A DNA stretch of 64,000 nucleotides, taken from positions 12,494,001-12,558,000 of the forward strand of contig CM053154.1 in assembly GCA_028571685.1 (NCBI GenBank). Reading direction: 5' to 3'. The translations under genes and the position numbers were made by a program. This document shows, piece by piece, positions 12,160-25,300 of the stretch. Within the stretch, counting starts at the first letter, position 1; each line of letters starts with the position of its first letter. The notes below the pieces were generated by a model. That model was not told the DNA's origin and made no database searches. It saw nothing but the letters and a program-made list of their open reading frames with translations. The DNA comes from Heterohyrax brucei (Eukaryota > Chordata > Mammalia > Hyracoidea > Procaviidae).

Positions 12160-12331
12160 TTCACGTAAATCCAAAACCAAACCCACTGCCACCAAGTCGA
12201 TTCCAACTCATAGTGACCCTATAGGACAGGATAGTACTGCCCCAGAGACTTTACAAGGAGCACCTGGTGGATTTGAACTGCTGACCTTTTGGTTAGCAGC
12301 CATAGCACATAACCACCATGCTGCCAGGGTT
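12160..12331 (-). mobile_element. AfroSINE-type SINE, antisense, well preserved
   Basis: 'ccaagtcgattccaactcat' then 'gaccctataggacaggatag', 'ggatttgaactgctgacctt' and the head. One of the better-preserved copies. Confidence 0.92.
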
Positions 12332-12889
12332 AGGTGTTCTGAATTCTGTCAAGAACTGTCTCTCAGTCTTAGCCAATCCTTGTAATTTTTTCAAAACCTT
12401 GGTTTTCTTCAAGATGTGTTATTTAAAACACCTGTTACATCATTTTGTAATCTTTATAGTGAAAAAATAGTGCAGGCAGGACTCATCAGCAGATGCGGTA
12501 TCAAGTGGAGCAAGTGTCGCGCAAACCACTTACTTGGTCTTAACTGCGTCTCACTGCAGATTACTTACTAGTTGTGAGGAGGAAATAGTAACTATCCTAT
12601 GGTGAAACTGCCACTGTGGCTAGGTGATCAGTTAATATTGCCTGTGATGTCCCTTTGGATGTGATACCCTGGACAGGGCACGTCATTTGTGTGGTAGTGT
12701 GAGCGGTGGTGCTTAACTACATGTGATCATAAGGAAACCTCAGACAGACTCAGAGAGGAGCATCCTGTCTCCTTAAAGGGCCTGTCTGCTTAAGTAGAAA
12801 TGTCATAAAAGAAAAAGGCTGAAGAACTGTTTGTATTAAAGCGGTTGTGGTCCTTATTGTAGACTGGGTTCTGAACTGAAGGAGAAATA

Positions 12890-13250
12890 CTCCTGAAAGT
12901 GTTGATCAAGTGACAAATTGGAATTGGATGATAGATTAGATAAAACAGAGTGCATCCTTTTTAAATTTTCCTGAGGTTGGTAACAGTATTGTGTTAGGTA
13001 AAGTAATCTTATTCTTCGGAAACACACACGGAACTATTGGGAGGTAAAGATCACATGATGTGTATGACTGAATCTGAAATGGGTCGGAGATCTGTATACG
13101 GGAGACTACGGATGATAAAAGCAGACGGGGTGGGGGAAGGTGAATGATAAGTGAATCCAGGCGAGGATACAGGTGTTCTTGGAACTATTTATGCAGTTTT
13201 TCTGAAAGTTGAAATTATTTCCAAAAAAAAATATACTGTTCTGCATTTCA
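12890..13250 (+). mobile_element. Old L1 3' end
   Basis: 'ggtgttcttggaactattta' and 'tctgaaagttgaaattattt' followed by an A-run match the 3' end of old L1 families. It lies about 150 bp upstream of MCMBP exon 2. Confidence 0.55.
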
Positions 13251-13397
13251 GGGTAGTTGTAAAAATAAAATAGGCTGAAATGCCTTTATCATTATTAAGT
13301 TTTAGTTTTGACTAGCTAAGCAAAAGAGTGACTCACCTAAATATATATTACCTTATATATTGTACTTTTAGTTTTGAAAAGTGTATTTCTCTTTCAG

Positions 13398-16300
13398 CCC
13401 AAAATGGAGTTAATCCTGACTGGGAAAAGAAAGTGATTGAGTATTTTAAGGAAAAGCTGAAGGAAAATAACGCTCCTAAATGGGTAAGCGTATTGCTGTT
13501 TTGCGGGGAGAGGATTGTGCAGATTCCTAGTTTCTCTCAGTACACTCGTAACCCACATGTGATTTTAAAATATATACAGTAATGTGTGTTGATGTATATG
13601 ATTTACAAGATTTTGGTCTAGTTTGAACCTCGAGGCGTGGAATGCTCCTGTGCTGATGCCTGTAGATGGCAGTAACCGACAGCCTCATTTCCTAAGGGAA
13701 AACCTGGCTGTGAGAGCTTCTGTCACCCTTGATTACCTTTATTTACAAGAGTGAGCATCGCATCGGTTTGTTTTTAGGGAAGAGCTCAGCACACCACAGT
13801 GTCTGCAGGAGAGCCTGCTTTTGCGTTGTAGGCAAATCTCTCTACAGACTTGAAAGACCTGGGAAATCTTTTGCCCAGTTGGTTATGTTATGTCAACCAT
13901 TGGGATTATTGTTGCTCCCTAATGGGGCTTGATGTTTTGTTCTTTAATGGCAGTTTGAGTCTTGCTGTACAACCTGTATGTATAAGGGTTTCTGTTTTAC
14001 AGATAGGATCTTTTGAGGACTTGTTTGTTTTCCTTTAAGGTACCATCACTGAATGAAGTTCCCCTTCATTATTTGAAACCCAACAGTTTTGTGAAGTTCC
14101 GTTGCATGATTCAGGATATGTTTGACCCTGAGTTTTATATGGGAGTTTATGAAACGGTTAACCAAAATACGAAAGCACGTGTATGTATTACATTTTTTAA
14201 ATGAAACATTCTGCTTTTAATTTGTTGTATTTTGTCCTTTTTTTTTAATGGTAGTTTTGGTTCTGATAATACTGATATAATATTCCTTTGTTTTGGGCCA
14301 TAGGTTCTTCATTTTGGAAAATACAGAGATGTAGCAGAGTGTGGGGTATGTGTCCTTGAAACTATAAAATGTTTTGAATAATAATTTTTTCTTGTGCAGA
14401 GAATTTATTACTTCCCTTTGGTTAATCTTAAATTTCTGTATCTTGTGTATAAATAAGCTCTAAGAAGTCTTGTTGTCTTTATTTACCTTTTATTTAAGAC
14501 TTTTCCAGTGTCATTTTTTTCCTTCTAATCTCTTAGGAGGTAGAGTACTGTGACAGAATCCTTTTTTCTAATATCTATATAAAGCAGATTAACAAAAAAA
14601 ACACAAACCTGTTGCTGTCCAGTCAGTTCCAATTCAGTGATACTCTGTAGGATGAGAAGAAAAACCTGTAGTATTTCTAAGGAATAGAAACCCATAGGGT
14701 TTCCAAGGAGTAGCTGGTGAGTTCAAACTGCTGACGTTTTGGTTGACAACCAAGCTCTTAACCTCTGTGTCACCAGGGCTCCAGTATCAGACTTGGTTTA
14801 AAAAATGGACGAGTATGATGTATTTTTTCAAAAATAAGAGCAGATTAATTTAGGGCTTGGCATTTAATTTAATTTAATTTAATCCTGCCTTCTTTTCTCG
14901 AAAGAAAAAAAGTATCTTTAAACTTCTTTGGAAACCTTGGGGGCACAGTCAGTGGTTAAAAACTCAGGCTGCTAACCAGCATGTTGGCAGTTTGGATCCA
15001 TCATGTGCTACTCTGTACTGTAGGGTTATTATGAGTTGGAATCAACTCCATGGGAGCGGGGGGGTTAGGTTTTTGCTTTTTAAACTTTCTTTGATAAAGG
15101 GAAGTAATAGAAATGCTTCCTGTCAGTGATGAGAGAGGGAAGAAGGCAGAACACTGAGTGTAGTTACAGCTGTGAAAGGGGTATCTCATGGTAGAAACAT
15201 AGTAGACAAGCAGTCAGAGAGGAACCACAGTGTATCTGTGTTTTTTGATAGTTTGTTTTTCCTGTTGCTTTTCTGATACTAGAGAACAACATAGAGGTTT
15301 CACTTTCAGTTCACACCTGGTGCTAGGAGGCATAACTGGGAAAAGTTTAAATTTATTTCTGCATTGATAGCAAAAAGGACATTAAAAGTGAGTGTGTTCA
15401 AAAATTCTCCCTATGTTTTCCTTATAAGTTTTCATCGTGGTTCTGTTGAAACACAAATCATGATTGTCAACCATTGGAAAGAAAAGTATCACAGGTGAGG
15501 ACTGACGAGGTGTTTAGGCAGAGCTTCAGTGCAAAGATCCCTCAGTGGAATCACTTCCACCGGAGTCTGGTTCTGTGCTTTGCAAATCCAGAGTCTTGGC
15601 TTTATTAGGTTATCTGGGCATTTTACATTCTGGGTGAGTATGTCCTCCTCACTCAGACCTGAATGAAGAGGCTGATAACATGGACCCCAGTACTAGGTGT
15701 CTGTTCATGGAAGTTGTACCTGATTGGATGAACTATTGTAGATCAGTGGGCAGAGCTGCACAGAAGAACAGTCTGTTAGAGAAAAATGCATCTTCTTGTA
15801 ACTACGGAGACTGTTGGACTCGTGAAAGATGAGACTTCTTTAGTCTTTCACATGATGATTTTTAGGTCTCCCTAAATCTTTTTTTCCAAAAAATTGACAT
15901 ATTAGTGTACGTGTAGTGCCGTGTCTTCTGGGGCAAGTGTATAAATGCCTGGTGCATCCTTTGTTTAAGGAGGCCAGACTCCTGTTAGGCTCACACATGA
16001 ACACACCGTTGTTTTGGGTCTGTCATACTGCTGTGCCATCTCTGCATCTGAGGAAGAGGTTGTCCATCTGTGACACTAACAAGGGCTAAGAGAGAATTTC
16101 TGTATGTTGCTGCTAAAAATCGTGAGCAAAGCTCCCCCTCCCAGGAAAAGGAATATTGGGCTTAGAGAGGGAGGTGGAAACAAAACTAGCTTGTGCATGT
16201 CTCAGTCTTGAACTCGATGCCTCTTGGTCCTTCTGCCTCTTGGGATTTCCTGAGTGTGTCTGAAATAGAGAGTGTGCCTTTGGTACAGACTGATGGCTGG

Positions 16301-19300
16301 ACTTGCACCATTGATCTCTGAGCCACCGAGTTTGAGTATTTCATTATATTCTCTTTTATAGGCTAATTCTGATAGTTTTCTATGAGCGAGACAGTGGGAT
16401 TGCCAGTTGCTTTTTCTGTTTATTAAAGAGGATTTAATTTTGTAATCTAAGGTGCTGTTTAGTATAGATTTGAAGGAGGGCACTGTTTAGATTATTGCAT
16501 TATAATGTCAAGTTTTTTAAAAAATGATAATTGGAAATCAGTGGTTTGTATTAACCCAGTATGAAACGTTTACTGTAGTTCTACAAATAATACAAGAATG
16601 TAGTTGTAGGGTTGTTTGTTTGTTTTTACTAATAATTTTAAAAAAATACTTTTTGTTTATATCCTAGCCTCAACAAGAAGTTGATTTAAACTCTCAACGA
16701 ACCACTACTTCCGAAAGACAGACTTTCTATTGTGTCCCAGTGCCTGGGGAGTCTGCGTGGGTGAAAGAAATATCCTTTATCTGAACCTTTTCATGGGGTA
16801 AACGATGGCCAGACTTTTTCTTTTCTTTAGAAATTGAAACGACCACAGTTGACATTTTGAGTTTGTAAGAACATTGTCTTTTTAGCCCAGTGTGAAGTTA
16901 GCAGGGAAAGAAAAATGTAATCTTAATTTACAACACTTGGCTTTATTTTGATGTTCTATTTCTTCTAAACTGGCAGACCTGGAAACAACCTAAGTACCCA
17001 TTATGGGGAGAGTATGGTACATCCTTAGAGTGAAATACTGTTAAAAAGATTGAGGTAGATTAAAGGTACTTACAAAAAAAACAAGATAAGTTAAAAAAAG
17101 AAAAAAGTCTTGAATTAGAAGTTATTCTCACTTTCTTAAGGGAAAACATGCAGATTCTTTTGAGAGGAGTTAGTATGAAACATCTCAGTTCTCAGTTTTT
17201 ACTTACTTCGTTTTTTTGGTTAGCAATTTTTTGAGGCCTAGTGCACACACACTGAGATGCACCAACCACTGATAAAAGCACAAGATTCGGTAGTTGGGGT
17301 AAGTGCATACGTGCACAGTCAAGGTAAACAGCATTTCTGCCCCGCCTTTATATCTGTCCTGGTGTGTTTTATTGTGTGCCATCTCACAGAGTGTTTTGAT
17401 TTTGATCTTTGTGTCAGGACTTGCAGTTTGTTCTAGCAGGCAGATTGTTTGCTAGTGGATCACTCCGAGCTTGTCAGGGCTTAGTTGTTTTGTTAAGTGG
17501 GTAGAGAGTAGCCCTTCCTGCCCAGAACGTGGTCCTTACTCCTCAGGTATGCCAGTCCTGGGTCTCACTGCTATGACTGGGCTATTTGGCAAGTCCAGGC
17601 CTAAGCTTGTGACCTCTAGGTCTTCATTTAGCTCTCCACTGCTCCGGCCTAAGACCCAAATGTAAAGCCCTAGATTTCCTTCTGGTCTCATGTTGCCTTC
17701 CTCTGCAGCACTGGTCTGTGAATCCCAGTTGGTTCCATAGCCCTGCACAGTGTGCTGTTGCGTGCCTCACCCGGTAGGAGCAGGGCCTCTCCTTTTCCTG
17801 GATGCAGTGTGGGGAATGCCCCAAGAGAGCTGGGGAGAGTGTGGGGTGCTCTGCCTGGGGTGTTCCTGCTCATGTAGGGGTGCCAGATGCTATTCCCTGC
17901 ATCCCTTGCATTATGTTTGGTTCAGCTTTATCCTGTTGATAGTAGGATGGGCCACAAGGCTGGTACCTGCTCCTCTGCTGACTGATACCAGAAGCCCATC
18001 CTCCTATGAAAAATGCATTTCATTCTAACCAGATGGCCAAACTACTGCCTCTCTTGTTAGTCATTTAAATCACCTGATTTAGGATGTCCTCCAGTTCAAG
18101 TAGTCTTTTCTTAACCCTGCGTCTCACGCCTATGTTAATGCAAGCCAAGCTCGAGTCAGCCCCTCGACGTCCTACACTCCCAGTCGCCACAAGAGGAGTT
18201 ATGAGGATGATGAAGACATGGAGCTGCAGCCCGCTAAGCAGAAAGAGCAGCACGCTGGAGCCAGACAGGCAGGTAGTGTCGGCCAGCGGGCTTCCCATAG
18301 GTGTGGGCTTTCTTTCACTAGGTTTGTTTTCAGAATCATTTGTTTTATAATATAGCTGTAGGCTTAAGAGCAGGCAGTGATGAGACAACTTTGCCTTCAA
18401 GCTTCTCAGTGTTACAGACAGTTTGGAGTGTTTTTGCAGCACTGTTCGGTCAGACTGCTTCCCAGCTGAGCCATTACTTGTCACATAGAAGTGGCTGCTC
18501 CATTTTAAGGGGTTACCTTCTTGGGTAGTTAGCTGAAAAAGTTCCCTTTCCCTTCTGATTTATTTTTATCCCAAATATTAAGTAATGCAATGACTGCCAG
18601 TTAAGTTCACGAACTCATCGTAGAAAAAGTGCAAAATATCTCATTGCTGAATATCACTACAGTCACCTTCCAAGTACTCCCCTTGGGAAGCTATGCACCA
18701 ATGCCAGCACCTAGTCCGCTCTTCAAAACAATTTTGGAACTCTTTTTCTGGAATGGCCTTCAGAGCTGTCGTCGTATTCCCTTTGATGTCCTGAATGTCA
18801 TCCAAATGTCTTCCTTTCAATATTTCCTTTACTTTCAGGTAAAGAAAAAAGTTATTGGGGGCCAGATCAGGTGAATCGGGAGGGTGTTCCAATACAGTTA
18901 TATGTTTACTGGCTAAAAACTCCCTCACAGACAACTGTACAGTTAAGTTCGTGAACTTACCACCATTCCAGAAAGAGTTCCAAAATTCTTTAAAGGGTGG
19001 ACTAGGCACTGGCGTCAGTGCGTAGCTTCCCCAGGGGAGTACTTCAGAGGTGACCGTAATGATATGCAAAAATGAGGTATGGAGCACTTAGAACAATTAA
19101 GTGTGCAGACTTACTTGTCAGACCTCATATGAAAACATACTTGTTAGGTGCCGTGACATTGGTCCTGGCTCATAGTGACTTATGTGTGACAGAGTGAAAT
19201 GCAAGTTAGTCCTGTGCCAGCCTCACGGTCTTACTTTGAGCTTATTGTCGGCAGCCACTGGGCTGTTCTGTCTCATTGAGGTCTTCCTCTTTTTACCTCT

Positions 19301-22300
19301 GCTTTACCAAGCATGGCGTCCTTCTGTAAGGACTGGTCCCTCCTACTGTATAAATTCAGGTTCCTGTATATTCTTAAGGCTAAGGCATATTTTTATGTTT
19401 TTAAAATTGGAATGTTTACATGAGTATATATACCAATGTAGCAGTATTCTTTTTCTTGCCCCACTGACAAATGTTTATTAAAATTAAATATGTAATTCTG
19501 AGATAAATGTAGATGCATGTGCAGTTATAAGAATAATACAGAGAAATCCCATAAGCTTACAGAGAAATCCTGTACAGCTTCCACCATGCTTCCCACAAAG
19601 GTGACATCTTACGTAGTTAGAGTTCAGTACTATCAACAAGAAGTCAGTGTTGGCATTGTTCACTGTGTGTGTGTGTGTGTTTACTGTGCGGTTGTATCAT
19701 GTGTCCATTCATGGGACCACTTCCACAGTGAAGATACAGAAGATTCACCACGGAAACAGTCTGTCACTGTTGAGTCGATTCCAGCTCATAGCCACCCTGT
19801 AGGACGACAGAGTAGATCTGCCCCATGGGCTTTCTAAGGAGCAGCTGATGGATTCCAACTGCCGACCTTTTGATTTGTGACTAAACTCTTAAAACCACTG
19901 AGCCACCTGAGTTCTCGTCACTACAAGAATCTGTCATACTGCCCTTTTATACCCCCAGTCGGGAACCACTAATAATGTTTTCTATCTTTATATCTTTGTC
20001 ATTTCAAGAATGTTATATAAATGGAATCAGTGTGTTACGCTAGAGAGTAGCTTTTTTCACTGAGCATAATTCCTTTGAGATTCATCCAAGCTGCTGCATG
20101 TCTCAGTAGTTTGTTCCTTTTTATTGCCAAGTGAATTCTTGGTATGACAGGCTGTATTTTGATCATAATTAGTTGTTAGCCATCAACTGTAACTACTTCA
20201 GGGGTAGAGACTCTCCCTTAATCATCTGTGTATCTGTAACAGTTTGATTCCTGTGGGTATTGATAAATACTTGGCAAGTGAATGTGTTGCTGTCTAGTTT
20301 TATTCTGCGTAAGCAGTAGGAGGAAGTAGATCCTGCCAGAGCAGTTTGATGATCATCAGCATGTTATTCCTTGGTCAGAGATGTTGATGTAATCATATTG
20401 AATAGTAACTTCTGAAAGTCCTTAACTCAGAATTTGAGGAAATACATTACCACTTAGAAAAAAAAACATTCAGATATTGAGATCTTCGTATTTCCTTCTA
20501 AGTCACAAAAGGGCTTGGTTGGTATATTATCAAAGACTGTGACAGCCTGCACTCAGCGAGCTGGGAAGCATCACTTACGTCAGACTTGAAGGCTCTTGAG
20601 GGTGGCTGCTTTTGTTCAGGAGGCCCTTGAAGTGACTAAACCCCAGGCTGGCCTGTGGTTTCAGGGAGCGTCGCTGGCCTGCAGTGGTGTGGAGAGCCAA
20701 AACGTTTCGAAACTGCAGCTTCTACTGGACAACAGCTCAGCTTCCTGAACCTGTCGTCTCCTTTTGATCTGAACTTCCCCCTGCCGGGAGAGAAAGGCCC
20801 CGCATGCCTTGTGAAGGTAATGAACCTTTCACAGATGCACACCGAGGTAGATGTGTGTTTCAGAAATTGACGTTGAAAACTCTCAGTGTCTGTGTTAGTT
20901 TCCTGTGGCAGCTGCTGTAAGAGATGACCATCATTTGGCTGCAAACAACCCGAATTTACCATCCTGCAGTTCTGTGAGGTTAGACATCAGATGGGGGTCT
21001 CACTGGAGTAAAGTCAAGGACGATGGGGGTCGGCTGTTTCCTTCCTTTTCCAGCATCTAGAGACCACCTGCATTCTTGGGCTCCCCTTGTCCTATCTCAA
21101 GGCCACCAGCAGGGTGTCTCTCTGAGTGTTTTTTGTAGCTAAGTCTCCTGACCGCAGCCAAGAAGAATCCTCCAGTGTTAAGGACTGGAGTGATTAGATC
21201 AGCCCCACTCCTGTCATCCAGAAGCATCTTCCCATCTCAGTGTCCTTGACTTAGTCACAGTTGCAGAGCCTCTCTTGCCATGTGAAGTAACATTCTGAGA
21301 TGCCCAGGATTAAGACCCAGAGATCTTTGGACAGGTGTTATTCTGTTTATCCAAGCATTCTTCAAGAATCTAATACTTCAGTCTTCAATCTAAGAGTGGA
21401 ACTGAAGCTGAAATAACTTTTTATTTCACATCTGCTTCTCATATCATTTATGATTTAGAATCAGTTCAGCAGCAACAGGTTTGGTTTGTTTTGGTTTAAT
21501 ACCTGCCTCATTTTACCATTCTTCCTTATCATGACCCATTTCTCAATCGTACTGAAAATAAAAGAGAAAGCCTGTTAATAGTTTGTTCTGTCTTGCTGAT
21601 TCTGTTTTTAATTATTTCTTATCCTGTTAGGTGAACAAGTGATACTGAGTTTTTCCATTCTTACGTGTTATGGTTTTAACTTAACAGTCACTTCAATTAT
21701 CTGGCACAGGGCTGGTATTACTTTTTTTTCTGCACACTTCCATCAGGCATTACTAAAGTCTGTCATGACAGACAACTTTAAAAGTTTGTTATTTTTAATC
21801 GTGAAAGCTGTCATTTTCAGGTGGTGGTAATTCTCCTAATGTTGCCTAGTTTATTGATAAGCCCCAAGTTCACGGTCCTGGTTCCTTCCTCCTTTGGTGT
21901 AGTTAATAGGTTTTGAGGTAATGCATGTGTCTAGTTTCAGTTGAATGTCATTCTTTGTGAAGCCTTTTCTTCAAGGTAGTGTGGCATATTGAAAACAAAC
22001 ATTGGCCTGGGCCTCAGGAGTCCTGTGTGTTAGTTTTTGTCGCTAACTAGCAGAACGACTTTGGGCAAGGACCTTATCTCCTTTGGTGTCAACTTATGAC
22101 GGAGTTGCTTTAGATGTCTCTAAGGTCCACTTCCTGATTTGAAATTGTAAGATATTATTACTTTAGCCTCAAGACTGCTATCTGAATTTTGTGTCATTTA
22201 GCCCTAACAACTTGATTTCACATGGTCTCTTGTTAGGTCTATGAGGATTGGGATGGTTTCAAAGTAAATGATGTTCTTGAGTTGTATGGCATACTGTCTG

Positions 22301-25300
22301 TGGACCCCCTGCTAAGTATACTGAATAATGATGACAGGTGAGTGCTTTAGTTCCTTCCTTAGCGAAGCAGCTTAGTGTTGAGGTGAGGAGCACAGACTCT
22401 GAGCCGACAGCCTGGGCTGGAATCCCGCTTTGTCCACTTACTAGTTGTGTGACCTTGGGCTTGACCTTACTGTGCTTTGTTTGCACACTGTGAGAAAATG
22501 AAGGTAGTTGTAAGGGTTGAATGAATTCGTGTGTGCAAAGCATAAAACATTGTCTGACATACGGTAAGTGCTACTTAAAAAGGTGGTCATTGTCCTTCTC
22601 CAAGGAAGAGAGTAGTACCTATGTATTTATTCTGGAGAGTCAGTCCATAATGCCTGAAGATTAAAATTTTTTTAGTCATTTATTTCAGTCATCTCACAGT
22701 AAATCTGTCACCTGCTAATTTGGCAAATCTGAAAGTTTACATTTATTTTCATTGCTTCTTCACTCACAACTTAAGGGAAGTATCACATAAGAATAAAATT
22801 TAGAAAAAAGAGTTACGTAAGGTGGGTGGATCCTGCACACATTGAATAAAGCAGATGACTTTTCAGTAAAAAAAAAAACAAACCAGCTTTCGAGATGTAC
22901 TTTGAAGTCTTGGTGTCCTAGCTGATAGCTCAAGAAAGATGTTTTGTTTTGAAACAACCTTATGAGTGATATACTGTAGCCCAGTTCTAGCAGTAGAGCA
23001 CACTGGGGGAAAATCTCATTGTTCTTAAAGAGTGAAGTGACATGACCTGACTTAGGCTGAAATCTGGGGTGTCATATTTTAGAGTAAGGTGTCATTTCTG
23101 GTTAAGAAGAGTGTGAATGTTGGCTTAGATTCTAGTTTTGTTTTGAGAGACATATTAGCGTCTGTCTAGATGCCTTGTGCATCATGTGAAGCTTTGCCAT
23201 TCCTCCACAGGGATGCATCTTCACTCCTGGATCCGATGGAATGCACAGATACCACGGAAGAGCAGAGAGTCCACAGCCCTCCTGCCTCCTTAGTGCCAAG
23301 GATTCATGTGATTTTCGCCCAGAAGTTGCAGCACATCAATCCCTTATTGCCTGCTTGCCTTAACAAAGAAGAGAGCAAAGGCTGTAAGTGTTAAAGCCCA
23401 GTGAGCCTCACACTGTTGTCCTTAGTGCGTGTCCAGAGCTCCCTGTGACACATACTTCTAGTGGAATTGAAATGCACAGCCTTAGTCATCAGACTCGGTT
23501 TCTCCAGAATCTCTATTTCTTGGCCTCACTTTTCTCTTGGGGTGATTGTCTTCACTGAAACGTGCGCAAAATGAAAGTACGGAAGCTGTCTTGTGTTTAA
23601 GATCGGCATTATTTGTTGACCAGTTACTGTCGTTTATGCAGATAACACGTACCTTCTATGTTTGTTTGCCAGCTGCCTACCCCCCCCCCAAAAAACTGGT
23701 ATAACGGTACGTCTGAGATATCTTGTTGGGGTGGGGTGTAGTCGGTAGGCACACATGTTATATGCGTGAAGGGCGGTAAGTCTGCCCGCAGTGTCCTGCT
23801 AAATTATGGTGCTCTGTTTGGTACAGTTCATCTCTGAACTGAAGGCAGCTGAGCTGAGGAGCTGGTGTGCGTGCTCTGACTCCGGCTCTCTTCCTTCTGC
23901 AGTTGTCTCAGGCTTCATGTCTGAACTCTCTCCAGTCCGAGCAGAGCTCCTTGGGTTCCTCACTCACGCCCTCTTGGGAGATAGTTTGGCCGCTGAATAC
24001 CTTATATTACATCTCATCTCTACAGTGTAAGTGCTTTACTCTTGATGGAAATTGTGGGTGTTTGGTGCCTTATAGAACTTTGAGAAGAGCAGGATGGTTT
24101 TTGAGGTGATTTCTGTGTTGCTTTATCAGGCTTCATCATTGAGTTGTTTTCTTTTGCTTAGCATAACAAGTGTGAACCCCTGATCACACACAGGTTCTTC
24201 GTTTTTTACCTTTTCTCTTCGTTTTGATTATACCCCCTTAAAATGTAGAGCCCAAATCAGAGATAGGACCTGGCTGATGAGTAAAATAAGCTACTTTACC
24301 CAGTGTGCAGTCTGTGTGTGCATCTGAAGCAGTGGAAGCACATCATGTGCTTGCTGGCTTCTTAATCTGCACCCTGTGAGTCCAGTGTGGCTGTTTCCTG
24401 ATTTCAGAAGTCACGTGTGCACCTTTGCTGAGTTCCAAGAACATAATGAAGAAGACAGAAGTCATGTCGTCTCATCACTTAGACACCATCCCAGCTACCA
24501 ATGATGCTCCTTGTTCAAAGCACCTTTTTTGTTTGTATATAGGTGAATACAGATGGCGGTTATACTCTAAACACAGATTTCTGTCTTCCTTTCATCATTT
24601 AAAAATAAACATTCTCCCATTCTAAATTTGTTGCAAACATTTTAATGGCGACACAGTATTTCATTACAGAAAGCTGTACTATTTTCCTGTAACTGTGTGC
24701 CTAACTATTAGGCTTTCCTAATTAATAAAAAACCCTGCAGTAAACAACCTTGTTCTCTAAACCCTACCATCCCTGGCTGAGAGGCTGTGACAGTAGCACA
24801 TACCAGTAGTGACTGCACACTGTGGGACTGGAGGACCTCGTGTCAATCCCAGCTGTCCCACTTCGGGGCTACATGAACGTGGGCATGATGCTTCAAGTTT
24901 CTGTGCACTTAGAATGCTCATCTGTAAAGTAAAAGTAATAGCACCTTCCGCAGAACGCATGAGGATTAAACAAGATAGTGTTTAAGAACTCTGGACAGAC
25001 CCTGGCACGTTGCTAGTGTTTATGTCTAAATGTTGGCTGTGCTTTTGATCACTGCCACTCTGATAAATAACTGGGTCAGGGTAGTAGTGGCATTATTTTT
25101 TAATGACAGTATTAATTTGTTTTCTGGGGAAGCATTTGATATTTTATTCTGTTTTTTAGATACACAAGAAGAGATGTTCTTCCCCTGGGAAAATTCACCC
25201 TTAACTTGAGTGGTTGTCCACGGAGTGGCGCCTTCACCGAGCACTTGTATCGGATCATTCAGCACCTTGTGCCAGCAGTAAGAGCTATGTGAAAATACAT

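Larger units (their letters stand above)
1..13397 (+). other. MCMBP intron 1 (partial), repeat-filled, no gene seen
   Basis: No exon-like conserved coding stretch, CpG island or RNA gene was found. Identified repeats are listed separately. Stretches 1-730, 850-1580, 5965-6850, 7350-8120 and 11200-12160 hold nothing I could assign. The intron assignment rests on exon 2 beginning in phase at 13398 with exon 1 missing. Confidence 0.75.

Noticed and set aside
18065..18484. 139-codon - strand frame across MCMBP exon 6
   Set aside because: Antisense shadow of a genuine exon, extending into intron.
18641..19087. Single 148-codon transposase gene
   Set aside because: The frame runs from one mariner fragment into an inverted second one by chance. 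Terminal repeats and TA sites show two separate pieces.
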